64,000 bases of DNA, taken from contig JAYJMM010000111.1 of assembly GCA_037349105.1 (NCBI GenBank), positions 1,178,001 through 1,242,000 on the forward strand, in the 5' to 3' direction. Position numbers and translations under genes: made by a program. Origin of the DNA: Limnomonas spitsbergensis. Taxonomy: Eukaryota; Chlorophyta; Chlorophyceae; Chlamydomonadales. Under the pieces are notes generated by a model. It ran no database searches, had not been told where the DNA came from, and worked only from the letters and a program-made list of their open reading frames with translations. Below are positions 22,101 through 32,900 of this stretch, in pieces; the stretch's first letter is position 1, and the number at the start of each line of letters is the position of its first letter.

Positions 22101-25100
22101 AAAAGGTTGATAGTCACCCATTCAGCAGGAGCCTGCTCGGTGCTGATAATGGGCGCAATATAACAAGCTGGCGTTTCCCATTTAGGAAGAGTGAGGTATC
22201 TGGGCGCTGCGAGTGGCTGAAAGTGCGATGCAGCAGGCCGCGTTGCCCATTCAGGCGCAGGTGGGGAAGGCAGGCCCCGGGAGGTGAGAGGAAGTCACAT
22301 TGTTGCTGCCTCTGACATTCCTGAGGCAAGGGTGACCAGCCTCACACTTGTGTGCTGTCCAAATGGAAGAGTAGTTATCACGGCTTGAGCCCTCGGGTAG
22401 GTGCTTGTGCACCTTCTGCTTCAGGTCTGACTAGATCTCCAAATCCTTCTAGATCCATCTAGATCCAGGAACTAAGGCAGCTGTGGATTTATGAAAAGGA
22501 AGAAATCGATGCCTCCCTTGTTTCAAGGGAACTGCGCAACTCAGGGCCAGGGCCACATCCGCTCTGTTACCGGCAGACAAGAGCAGTAGCTAGCTTGGTG
22601 GGCTATGGCGGCTTGCGTTCCACGTTTTTATATTTGTGGGCTGTTCTGTAGGCAGTGGAAGAAGGTGCCTTCGGTACAGAACTGCTCAGGGCAAACTACA
22701 TTCCATAATGGATCTGGATGGATCTGGATATATCTGAATGGATCTGCATAGATCTGGAAGGATCTGCACAGCACAGGATGTGCGTCATGACATAAGCCCT
22801 GACATAGGTACAAGAGTACCTTCAAAGCATGCTGGCCTTAAGATTGAACATATGAATGTATGTTTGATTCACATGGATCTAGTTGCATCTGGTTGGATCT
22901 GATTCAAGATCTGGATGGATCTAGACCCTCCCCCAACCAGTGGACGCCAAGATGCAGCAATGGCGAAGAATAGCCCATGTACTCAGGTCCATGCAAACTC
23001 CAAAACAGAGTAGCCCAGAGAATGTCTGTTTGCGGAAGCCAGGCATACATACTGCCTTGGCGCCATGCAGAGGGTGCTTTCCATAAGGCAGTGGGCGCTT
23101 GCTTAGATAGGTGGGGGAAGGGTGGAAGCAGCAGCCTGTCCCTGCACATCAAGGTTCATCCCCCCATGCCCTTATCCCTGTGTCTCCATTTCCTCCAGGC
23201 CTGCCCCGCAGCAGACCTTGGTTTGCTTTGCCAAAATCTTGAGCGTCTGTGCCCCCCATCATTTTTACCTGTGCCCTCAATCCAGGCCTACCCCGCAGCA
23301 GCAGAGCTGAGTCTGCTGGTGGCTTCCCACAAACTGGGTGCCACGGCCTGTAACAACTCAATTGAATCCGACATTGCCCCCAACCCATGCGCCTTTAATC
23401 CAGGCCTACCCCGCAGCAGAGCTGAAACTGCTGGCGGCGTACCTCACCCTGGGCGCCTCCTTCACGGCCTTTATCGCGGGAGCGCTGTTCGCCTCGGCTT
23501 CCGCCGTTGGTCTTGCAAGCACAATCATAGGTAGGTTTGGTGCAGTGATATGCATGTGCAGTACAACTGTAGGTGGATTCAGTACAATCTTTGGTGGTTG
23601 TAGTACAACCATAGGTATGTGCGGTACAACTGCAGGTGGGTAATAAACAACTGTAGTTGGTTTCAGTACAATCGTTGGTGGTTGCAGTACAATCGTAGGT
23701 AGGTGCAGTACAATCCTAGGTGTTTGCAGAACGATCATATGTAAGTATCGTTGCAAGTTCCTCGGGTGCAGAAAGACAAACTCTGGCAGGCTTCAGAGTT
23801 CAGGTGATGAGGTGGCATCAATCTGTACCTACTTGAACAAAGTGGTGCGCATCAGACCACCTGCAACAGGCCACTGAGCGGCCACTACTGTGCTGGAGGA
23901 CGAGGCCTTGACTGAGCAAAGGCCTGCCACTAAGCTGCAGGGCATGCTGCGCCAGGCCCCCACGGCCATAGGCCGTGACGTTGCTGATTTGCCACCATGG
24001 ACCCTAAGAAGCCTAGCAGCTAAACCCTACCCAGGTTTACCCTGGACCCCGAGCTCCAGAGCCAAATCACCTCATTGAATCCCAACCCTTACCCCTACCC
24101 CCCAACCCTGAACACTAAACCCTAAACCCTTTACCCTAAACCCCGAACCTCTTGTTTCCCCCACAGCTCTTGCCTTGGCTGTGGATTCAGCTAGGTCGTC
24201 AGGTGGACCCTCTCCAGACACGGTTCTGAACCAACAGCTCATGAGCGGGCTGGTGAGGAGCTCTGATGCAGCAACCAGGTGGGTGATGAACTGACAACCA
24301 AAGGTTCCCAGGACGCTCCTGCTTTCGCTCGCTGTCCTGTATGCTTTCGTGCTGGACCAGTTTGTGGGCACCTATCCCAAGCCTCCAGTGTGCTCCACGG
24401 GACTGGAATTAAACGGATTTCACAGCTTTTGAGGTACATGATGTGTGTAAGTGGCTGCATGCACACATTGATGTAATGATAACGGTTTGGACAATGTCTG
24501 CCTATGCTTGTTCAAGTCTCCATTTTAGCTCCACGTTCAGCTAATTTCACCATCTCCTACCTATGATGGTCATGGGGCCTCGGCCCATGCATCACTGCCT
24601 CCTGAACCCCCACGCAACTGCCGGTTGCACCTTTTTAGTCTTTTCGGCCACCTCCAGATGTGGCTAGAAAGCAGCAGATGGTTTGTTGCTCCTGCTGCTG
24701 CTGCTGCTGCCTGCTCATTAGCCTAAACCCTTAACCCTACACCTGAAACCCTAAACCCTTAACCCTTAACTCTTAACCTGAAACCCTAAACGCTCAGGTG
24801 GCCACTGTTAAATCTGCCTTCTCAGTGGCCAATGGGCTGGCCTCACAAAATCTTGGGGCCGATGATCGTCCAACCCACAGCCAGCACCCTAGGCAGCACC
24901 CTAGGCAGCACCCTAGGCAGCACCCTAGGCATCAGGGCCTGTTGCAGCAGTCCCCGCTATCGTAGGCCGAGGTGTCACTGTATTCTACCTCATGAAGCAA
25001 CATGCAAATAAGCCGAACCTTTGCCATCAACCCTCTACACTGAATCCGCAGCCCTGCACCCTACCCGCTCTCCCTACTTCCCTCTCGTGATGCAGCCAGC

Positions 25101-25285
25101 TGCTACCATTTGCTCTGCAAGGGAACATCCTCGTCCCTATGAACCTCGCCGCTAACCTGCTCAAGGCTGTCAACAGCTCCATGACCAGGCTTTCCGCTTA
25201 CCAGCCCGTCCCCTCCAATCTGCTGACAGTGCCGCTGGCTGCGGTGGTGAGCCAGACAGAAACAGCATTATTGGCTGCGAAATAG
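19105..25285 (+). CDS. Gene C: close paralogue of gene B
   Basis: Exons: 19105-19167, 19629-19748, 20437-20550, 21658-21780, 23404-23530, 24167-24278 and 25096-25285 (stop TAG). Borders are GT-AG, phases equal those of B, and the product is about 285 residues. The leader (MQTYSQVRACAALIVVLSLA) has the same hydrophobic core as B. Exon 2 has AKSLIDAFA. Exon 3 ends PFGSGDNLAQFQ, identical to B. Exon 4 differs from B in few codons and ends IGIDAWG. Exon 5 encodes LTLGASFTAFIAGALFASA. Exon 6 has LALAVDSARSSGGP. Exon 7 encodes NSSMTRLSAYQPVP and ends LLAAK. Parts of intron 3 and its boundaries also resemble B, so duplication was fairly recent and included the promoter. Function unknown; likely membrane-anchored. 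Intron 4 carries truncated exon-5 copies and a LINE-B tail. Confidence 0.83.
20575..21290 (+). repeat. Degenerate tandem repeats in intron 3 of gene C
   Basis: About four imperfect units of roughly 110-140 bp, each with CACTTCAGCCACACTTCAGC-like runs, a TTCATACACCTGGGCGG block and GCAAGCCCTGCCAGCTGCTTG. The last block also occurs once in the same intron of gene B near 9500. The origin is unclear; coding similarity is weak. Confidence 0.7.
22493..22640 (-). mobile_element. Longer truncated copy of the LINE-B 3' end
   Basis: Lies in intron 4 of gene C. Besides the GGCCC, GTTCCCTTG and hairpin region, it extends into the LINE-B 3' UTR blocks that on the plus strand read GCTAGC and GCTATGGCGGCTT(G/A)CGTT, matching 17870-17910. 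The hairpin is degenerate here. Confidence 0.65.
23199..23403 (+). repeat. Two truncated copies of gene C exon 5 with acceptors
   Basis: TCCAG followed by GCCTGCCCCGCAGCAGA at 23199, and by GCCTACCCCGCAGCAGCAGA at 23286, precede the true exon start at 23404. Spacings are 87 and 118 bp. The second copy continues through codons for Leu-Leu-Val-Ala before decaying. Confidence 0.87.
23550..23745. repeat. Degenerate GTACAATCNTAGGT-type repeat after gene C exon 5
   Basis: About eight units of roughly 24 bp containing GTACAA(C/T), a TAGGT-like block and (G/T)GG. They resemble the exon-5 end and donor (ACAATCATAG followed by GTAGGT), so the array may be another donor-derived minisatellite. Confidence 0.6.
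24084..24797. repeat. Interstitial telomere-like CCCTAAA blocks
   Basis: Clusters of CCCTAAACCCT and CCCTTAACCCT occur at 24084-24158, immediately before gene C exon 6, and at 24720-24797 after it. The plant/green-algal type telomere motif TTTAGGG fits. Similar short clusters lie near 9640-9685, 10735-10770, 31120-31205, 33480-33525, 50200-50265, 57358-57383 and 63550-63790. Confidence 0.8.
24883..24935. repeat. 12-bp tandem repeat (CACCCTAGGCAG), about 4 copies
   Basis: Short perfect array in intron 6 of gene C, the same intron that holds kilobase-sized minisatellites in genes B and D. Confidence 0.9.
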
Positions 25286-25310
25286 CGGGGTTGCAGGAAC
25301 AGTGGATCCA

Positions 25311-25442
25311 TGATTCGATGAGCTGCCTGCTGGTATCTACGAATGTCTTGTCAAGATGAGTGATTCGATGAGCTGCCTGCTGGTATCTACGAATGTCTTG
25401 TTAAGAACAGTGGTTCGATGAGCTGCCTGCTGGTTTCTACGG
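25311..25442. repeat. 50-bp tandem repeat, about 2.6 copies
   Basis: Units at 25311, 25361 and 25411 share GATTCGATGAGCTGCCTGCT and TCTACGAATGTCTTG. They start about 25 bp after the gene C stop codon, a position like the 59-bp array after gene B. Confidence 0.9.
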
Positions 25443-25651
25443 CCGCCAAGTGAATGAGCTCAATGGGTACCCCAGACTTTGACAGCAACCATAGTCAAAC
25501 GAACAACCAAGCATTTACGAGCCGCACTAAGGAGACCCTCATTGGCTGTCTTTGCATTGTTGCTTCGCTGCAGACACAGGTGTAGGCTGCATGTATGAGC
25601 ACATGGCATGTATGGCACATGGCATGCAAGGGCACATGGCATGCGATGGCG

Positions 25652-25846
25652 CATGGCCTGCATGGCCTGCATGGCCTGCATGGCCTGCATGGCCTGCATG
25701 GCCTGCATGGCCTGCATGGCCTGCATGGCCTGCATGGCCTGCATGGCCTGCATGGCCTGCATGGCCTGCATGGCCTGCATGGCCTGCATGGCCTGCATGG
25801 CCTGCATGGCCTGCATGGCCTGCATGGCCTGCATGGCCTGCATGGG
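25652..25846. repeat. 9-bp minisatellite CATGGCCTG, about 21 copies
   Basis: Nearly perfect array. It follows a decayed lead-in of CATGGCATG units from 25595. Several frames on both strands stay open through it because the period is a multiple of three. Confidence 0.97.
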
Positions 25847-25951
25847 CTATATTGCCGGGTTCCCTCACAGGATGTTTAGCTGCCTTCTCCGTCCCCTCTG
25901 CCTGTCAGCAGTCTGCTTCAATCCAGGCCTCTCGTTTCAGGGGGTTTGTGC

Positions 25952-26048
25952 AGGCCATGCAGGCCATGCAAGCCATGCGGGCCATGCAAGCCATGCGGGC
26001 CATGCAAGCTATGCAGGCCATGAAGGCCATGCAGGCCATGTAGGCCAT
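25952..26048. repeat. Second 9-bp array in inverted sense
   Basis: Units (A/G)(A/G)GCCATGC with CATGCAGGC and CATGCGGGC variants. It is the reverse complement of the type of array 100 bp upstream, so the two could form a long foldback. Confidence 0.85.
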
Positions 26049-26720
26049 GCTGATGGGACTGTGTGTGAGGCCCAGGCAGGAATATGACATCAGAGAAGAA
26101 GGCCACAATGTTCCCTTTGCCATGATTTCAAATGGATGATTGGCAGGTTAGCGCTGCCGTCCCTTTTGTCAAATAATCCCATTTTAGTTTTCATGACATG
26201 CCACGATGGTTGTCTGGTGATTTGAATCCCTCAATGGTGTTCATAAACATGAGTGCTACGATTCAATACCGGCTCGGCCACCGGCCTGTGGCAGCTGAGT
26301 TCCAGAGTGCACTTGGTGCCCCAAGTGTACTTCCTGTAAAATCATGTTGAAGTCATGGTGTGTTGCATGATGTCCCGCCTTCTCGTACATTGTGCAGGCA
26401 TTTGTGTATGTGTTTCCTCCATTAATACCCTGCACCTGTGACAAAAGACGGCGCTCACGCCTCCATTCGTTTGAGAATTGAGGTGTGAACTGGTATGATC
26501 CTCAAGAATAATTCTCGGTGAAATGCTGTTGCTGCTTCTGCTGTTGCTTCTGCTGTAAAATATTGCCACACTCGTCATTGGGATTTAGCTTCACCAGATA
26601 GGTACTCAAGTACTCAACCTCTCTCCCTGGAGCCCTCATGAGGACCCATCACCCCTGGGGCCCTGCGTGCCGGCGTCTATTCCATGCACGTCAGACCATG
26701 TTGGGAGTCCCTCTAAGAAC

Positions 26721-26811
26721 GGTAACGACGCGCATGTGGCTTCGGCCCAGGCTGCGCTGTTTCCTTACTAACTCTCACGCCCCCCACGGGGCGTAGCTTT
26801 ATTTATTTCTT
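26721..26811 (+). mobile_element. LINE-B 3' tail, well preserved
   Basis: GGTAACGACGCGCATGTGGC, TTCGGCCCAGGCTGCGCTG, then CTCTCACGCCCCCCACGGGG with CGT completing the hairpin, then CTTTATTTATTTC. The stem is ACGCCCC with GGGGCGT around a CCAC loop. Nearly identical to 33935-34022. Confidence 0.8.
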
Positions 26812-27335
26812 CATTCTAAGAGGCCATCAATGGACCAATACGGGCTTAACCTTGACCAGCCTACAGCCGGTTGCCCATGCGGCAGGGCTGGTTGTACCAG
26901 CCCCTGCCGGCTATAGGCTGAAGCATAGCTAAAGCGCGCCAAAATACACACTGCTGATTACTGTTTTAAAAATCAATCCTGAGGAACAGTCGCCTCTTTA
27001 AATTATCTCATTATCCAGACTCCCAGTGACCAAGAACTGAAAGACGATGTGAGAAAACAACCTGATTTACCAACCCTCCAGTGACAAGCCCAAGGAGAAC
27101 CCCCATCAGCAACCCAAGTACAGGCTCTTCGATAGAAAGCCTGATATTAGATTATTAGGTAACAGACCCAGACATAGTAGAGGCTGTCGCTGTCAGTGCC
27201 ACCGCCACGGCCAGCGGCCCCGTCAGCAGCGGTTGCAGAGGTGTAAGGTGACGGCGTCACACCATTTCACTTCCCCCCCCCTTTCTTTGTCCTGCCACCT
27301 TCCGTGTTTCTTTCCAACTTTCCTCCCAACTCTTT

Positions 27336-27621
27336 AGTTAGGCGCTCACGCGGCCGAGCCTTGTATGAGCTGGGCCCAGAGAGGTAACGTAATTGACCTC
27401 TGAGTGCAAGCGCTCTGCTCATGTCCAGATGTACTAAGAGGGGGAAACGTCTGGCGCTTCGTTAAAACTGCCCCGCAGAATATCCAGCGCGGGCTATCCT
27501 TCGAGATATAACTGTGTATTGGGTCGAGCAGTCCTGACGCCTCATGCTTTGGCGGAGTGGGTAGTATTTCTTACACCTCTGGGCCCTGCTAGAAAGGCTT
27601 GGCCTCGTGGGCGTCCAACTG
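27336..27621. mobile_element. Inverted pair of family-2 repeats (possible MITE)
   Basis: The left copy (+, 27336-27397) starts AGTTAGGCGCTCACGCGGCC and ends ATTGAC. The right copy (-, 27569-27621) ends CGTGGGCGTCCAACT. The outer ends are therefore complementary and enclose about 170 bp. A similar 322-bp arrangement exists at 53995-54316. No target duplication was seen with confidence, so it could also be two independent insertions. Confidence 0.5.
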
Positions 27622-27804
27622 TCTGGGTGGACAGCCTGTTCATCATACAACTAACCCGTTTAACCGCTCATGGCAGCCAGTGGGCAGCATTCGGCATCGT
27701 GAATGTAGTTGGCGTATGTGAGTGCCACCACTGCGGCCAGCGGCCCCGGCCATCAGCAGGCCCTACTAGGGCCCAGCGGGCACCCGGGTTGTACTTGGTT
27801 GTAC

Positions 27805-27915
27805 GTGGCTGTACCGGTTTACAGTCATATGTCCCATCACCCATGCATTAAATGCATACCCTGTACCCTGTACCCTGTAGCCATCACATGATGCTCTGAT
27901 GGACTGTAAAAACTT
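27805..27915 (+). repeat. Dispersed repeat, family 3
   Basis: Shares GGCTGTACCGGTTTA, ATGTCCCAT, CATGCATTAAATG, TGATGCTC and GGACTGTAAAAA with the copies at 3873 and 55635, interrupted by a CCCTGTA triplication. Confidence 0.6.
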
Positions 27916-29439
27916 CACGTGGTGAGCCACCACCACCGCCAGCAGCCTTGTAGCCCAGCTGGGTAACATGTCAACAGCCTGGTCGTCATGAAGCCACTCG
28001 TGGCGTTCAAAAGTTTGGCTGACTCAGCGTCAGTGCCTTGATTGGAAGACAAAATGTCCCGCTGAGAGGCTTTTCGGCATGATGCCCCTAGACTAATTAG
28101 TCCCGGCTCATTTCTGAAAGATGTACCGGTACGGTAAATATGGCATGAAACGGTACCCTACACTGAATCGTAATTGAAGCATTGTATGAGGTTAATCTGT
28201 TAAAAAAGAAGCACCTTGAATACAATTGAGAACCAGGTCAAATTTGACCTGACATGTTACATTGTAAGGCTATTTATTTGAAATAGTATTGTAAGGCTAA
28301 CACCACCTGCACTTTTTGGTGGCACTGCACTGAAAGCCGCACCGTCAGCTCTTTTCACTCATCACTCGAAGTATTTTATTCTTATACAACTACCGGCAAC
28401 GCTAATTAATTTTAAACGAGTGAATATTTAATTATCGACATTTTAATTGATAAACAATGCATTTGATGTGGATCCAAGCAGCTCCTTCTCTGGCTTCCCG
28501 TCTTGTTTTTGTCTCCTTCTGCCGTTTTTTAGGGATCCCCTTCATGGGAGACTGTAAAAAAAGTGTGCCTAGAAAAAAAAAGTGACTAAAAAAACAAAAA
28601 GAAAAGAGAAAACACGCGCAACAGAACCTACTATGCCGAAGCGACGGCTCATGACGCTCCGCAGGCACAGGCCAGGGGTGGGTTGCCACGAAGTGTTCTA
28701 CCGCAAGCGCGGCCTCGATCAAAAGCAGCGCATTAGCAAAGCGATTCCATTGTACCCAACGTCGGGTATAGGCGATATGTATTCGAAAAGCTTTTTGGCC
28801 GCGCGGCGATGACACCTCTCGCCCGCCACCCACCCAACGTAATCGTCTGTGACTAATGCCGTACTGGTGTCAGTCGCTTACAGCCTAGCACTGACGATAC
28901 TGATTCGCACCCGAAAGAAAACAACCCTGAAAAAGAGCGAAGGATTCAAGGAAAGAAAATACACCAAAAGAAACCCGGGGAAGGTGGCAAAGATCCCCAC
29001 CCTAGTTTTCTGATTTGTACAAGGCGTTGTCAGCCGCTTCTGGGATGGAGGGCTTCAGGTGGTGTAGCAACAGCAAGAGGCAGATTTGGTCTTACCTAAA
29101 TCTTACATTTTGCGCTTGAAATATTGCGGCCGGGTGAATGCGTGTTGGTCGTGTACCTTTCCCGTTCCTCCTCGCCTTTACTCAGCTGAAGACGTGGGCC
29201 ACAAGCGCACCCAGGCATTTTTTTTGCTCGCGTCTCAGGCGTTTCAGGGTTGGGCGGTCGGCCTCACACTTTTGAAGTCCAAGCGAAAGATGCACCTCCT
29301 GCTAGTGGCCTTACACCGGGTGGTGCATCGACGCCGAAAAGCGCGAGATAGCGCACCCAAGCGAGTTACATGGATGGGTTGTGATCACCTGGATGCACAT
29401 GGATGTTAGAAAGTGAGATAATGAAGCATGTAACATGTT

Positions 29440-29990
29440 CGTTATTAGACACGCTCGCTTCAGCTCGCGTTTTCCGGGTATCGATCGCTCACCGATACAT
29501 CTAGAACGAGCGATCGAGCTTCTTTGTTATGCTCGCGCGCTTGAGGGGGTAGTTGCTGACCCGAGCCTTCTCGGACTGCACGATTTCAGTTCAGGGTGGC
29601 GGATCGTTGGGTCGGCTGTTTCCTAGAAACTGGTCCGAGATACCGTTGGATGCGACTGCTGAAGGTGCGCATCTCTCGGCATGCGTTCCTAGAACAAAGA
29701 CCGTCCATGGTTGAGAAACAAAAGCAGCAGCAACAGGTACAGTAAATTGTAAGATTTTTCGCTGCTGATTGTTTTCATTGCACGTGGAAGGGATTTGCGG
29801 AACTAGGAAAAGTACCTGCAGAATAAAACACCCATTAACACCGGTTGCTGCTTCTGCTGCCTACTTCGCTGGCAATTATTACTTATCAGGTACAGGTACC
29901 ATACTCAATCTCGCCGATAATATACCCTGCTGATCCCGTTGAGTTATCCTTGAGCTACTATCATAAATTCCCCGCAGCACTACCAGCAGT
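29440..29990 (+). promoter_or_regulatory. 5' region of gene D with TTCCTAGAA motifs
   Basis: Two exact TTCCTAGAA palindrome-like motifs at 29620-29628 and 29686-29694, the same sequence as in the gene B promoter and nearly that of gene C. The second follows GCATCTCTCGGCATGCG, loosely like the TCTCGG...GCATGCTGCG order in gene B. An inverted repeat built on CGATCGCTC and GAGCGATCG lies at 29480-29517. The rest of the B/C promoter block is not recognisable. Confidence 0.45.
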
Positions 29991-32900
29991 ATGGCAGCAC
30001 AGAGGAAGGCAAGCGACGCTCTCAAGCATGAAGCCTGTTGCAAGAACTTTTCAGCGCTCACCCTCTTGCTACTGTTGGTGGCAGCCATGTTGGTGAGTAC
30101 ACGTGATAAAAACAGATGTTTTAGTTTCACACCATCGTCCTGCTGTTGTCTGTCCCCCACCTACTGCCCATATCTCAGCCCCTGTCTCAAGGTGTCAGGC
30201 CAAGCAAGGCCCCAAGGACTAAGGACTAAGGCTGGCCCTTCCTGCAATCGTTCCTTTTAGTTATTGAGACGGCTAGGAGGGCCACTGCGTTATGCTCTAT
30301 CCTTGTCCTTTATGAGTGTTAGGGTTTGGTGGATGCTACGTTTTAAAACAGGCCCCATGAACCAAGGTGCCCCAGGGTTGAGCATCTGGGCGGTGTCTTT
30401 AGCCGCAAAAACTGAAATTCGACCTCAGTTCCATCTGCTACACATGAAATTTCGTTTGCTTTTTACATCTGCTGCGGAAGTCTCGAGAGGTCATGATCCA
30501 ATTCCAGGCCCCATGCAGGTGCATGCGCCTGGTTGCACCCTTACACTTTCGGTCCTAACTGCTGCTGCTGCTGCTGCTCCTGCTGCTGCTCCTGCTGCTG
30601 GCCCTAACTGCATACCTTCCGTTGTCAGTCCTTCCGGCTGCTGCTGCATATTGCTGCTGCTGGTTGCACCTTTTCACTTCCACTCCTAATTGTAGCTGCT
30701 GCATGATCTCTTTCCCAAATCTCATGAAGCACATCTGAACCTTGCATGCATGCCGCACAATGCCCAGGCCGCCGCCCCCACCGCCTCAGCCTCAATCAAC
30801 GCAAGCAGCGCCCAGGACGTGGTCGACGCCTTAATGGAGGCCTTCTCGGGGACAGGCCGAGCCGGCCGGTCCGTGGTCGACGAATTTGCAAGTACGACAG
30901 CGGAGGTGAGGATGATGGCAGCTGTCCACATATGCATTGGCAACACCTTGGCTGCCATGACCACTAAGATGAATGCATTCTTCTGTGATCCTGCCTGTGA
31001 ACTTGCCTGTGAAGTGTGAACCTGCCTGTATGTCCACGATGCCGATATTTAGTTACTTGATTGCAAGTGTACAGCACATAGTACGTGCACCTGGTCAGCG
31101 TAACCTAGGATTCAGGTTAAGGGTTTAGGGCTGGTTGAGGATTCACATCTGTCAGAGGTTCGGTTCGGGGTTAAGTTTAGGGTTTGGAGGATAAGTGTTA
31201 AGGGTATGTGAGGTAGTGCCCGGTCCCACCCTGCCAGGCGACCGATCCTCTTGATCACACTTGCTTGATCACACCTGCTTGATCGTACTTCACTGCATAA
31301 TTGTGTTACTGGTGAATAGGCCAGGCTTCAATCATGCAAACAGGCCTCTCGTTTGACCTCCTGCAAAATATTCAATGGGCTCTTGATTTTTGAATCCACC
31401 CATCCTTGGCCTGCTTGACTAACGCACCATCACCTTCCCTGACCCTCGCTATTGAATGCAGACAGTAACCCTTGATTCTGACACTGTCAGTGCTGCACCA
31501 TCCACCCGGACCATGATGGCGGCAGAGGAGGGACTGGACTATCCATTTGGCAGCGGCAAAAACCTCGAAGAATTTCGGGTGGGTTTGCCGGTCGACACAC
31601 AAGCTTTTGGTGCAGCATGCAACGTCAAATAAGGTACAACTTCCGGGAATGTGCCGGAAATTGTTGCTAGCCACAAATCCTTTAGCCCGAATAGCGGCTC
31701 GCTGTGAGCGTCTGTTTTTTGCTGATGTTAGCTGTGTGAATGAGGCTTGAGGTCAATGCGTTGTTTCCTTAAAATGAACGTCCGAGCGAGTGGGGAAGCA
31801 GTGTCCCCCTGATTGCGGGCTACTTATGTACGTGTCATTTTGTTTCCTTGCTGCGGACTAACACCGCCAGGGTCTCTTCATGCTTCGATGTTTTGCTGCT
31901 TTAGGACCCGACTGCTGCAGGTGGCAGGATGAGATCATGGCCGCATATTGTCCGTTGCTCTTCCCCACCATGTATGTATCTACTCAGTTCCGTTGCCTTA
32001 CATGTTCCATTATTATCCCTGTATGCATCTTTTATGTTCCGTTGCCTTGCATGTTCCAGCCAGCATTATCCATGCGGCATGTCGTCTCTGTCACAGGACC
32101 AAGTCAAGCAGCTCCAGAAGTGGTACAAGGACGCCCGGACCTTCCTTCATACTGATGATGCCGTGAGGATCGGCGGTTACATCACCACACTGGAGGGGCT
32201 AGGCCTGCAGTACCTGTCGGTAAGGATTCGAATTTTGAAAACAAACTGCCGAGCAAAACAGTGAGTGGAGTTCAGCACTTGAAATTTTGAGGTAACTACC
32301 GGCAAACTGCGAAGCAAAACAGTGGAGTGAATTTCAGTTCAAGCCCTTAGTTATTTGGGTATGCAACTATGCATCTGGAGGAGCATGGCCTACAGTGCCT
32401 ATAGGCATGCATTTCAAATTTGAAAGCAAGCCACCAAAAGGAACGATTAGTCAAACTTCAGCACAGCACTGAGTATGGGTGGTTACATCAAGGTACTTTA
32501 GGAGCTTGGTCTGGCATCCTGGTTGGTTACTACCATGTGAAACTTGTTGGTTACTACCATGTGAAACTTGTCGGTTACTACCAGGTGAAACTTGTCGGTT
32601 ACTACCATGTGAAACTTGTTGGTCACTACCATGTGAAACTTGTTGGTTACTACCATGTGAAACTTGTTGGTTACTACCATGTGAAACTTGTCGGTTACTA
32701 CCATGTGAAACTTGTCGGTTACTACCAGGTGAAACTTGTCGGTTACTACCATGTGAAACTTGTCGGTTACTACCATGTGAAACGTGTCGGTTACTACCAT
32801 GTGAAACTTGTCGGTTACTACCATGTGAAGCTTGTCGGTTACTACTATGTGAAACTTGTTGGGTACCACCATGTGAAACTTGTTGGTTACTACCACGTGA

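Larger units (their letters stand above)
25443..29439. other. Intergenic region between genes C and D
   Basis: No supported gene. It contains 9-bp arrays at 25652 and 25952, a LINE-B tail at 26721, an inverted pair of family-2 repeats (27336-27621) and a family-3 copy (27805-27915). An A-rich and partly palindromic stretch runs from 28380 to 28620. The open frame at 28582-28812 starts in an A-rich run and has no homologue I recognise. Confidence 0.5.

Noticed and set aside
25460..26123. Met-Gln-Ala or His-Gly-Leu repeat proteins on both strands
   Set aside because: 9-bp repeats, open in several frames by composition.
30264..30689. Plus-strand frame of 141 codons in gene D intron 1
   Set aside because: Ends in a GCT microsatellite, lies between two well-supported exons and has no recognisable domain.
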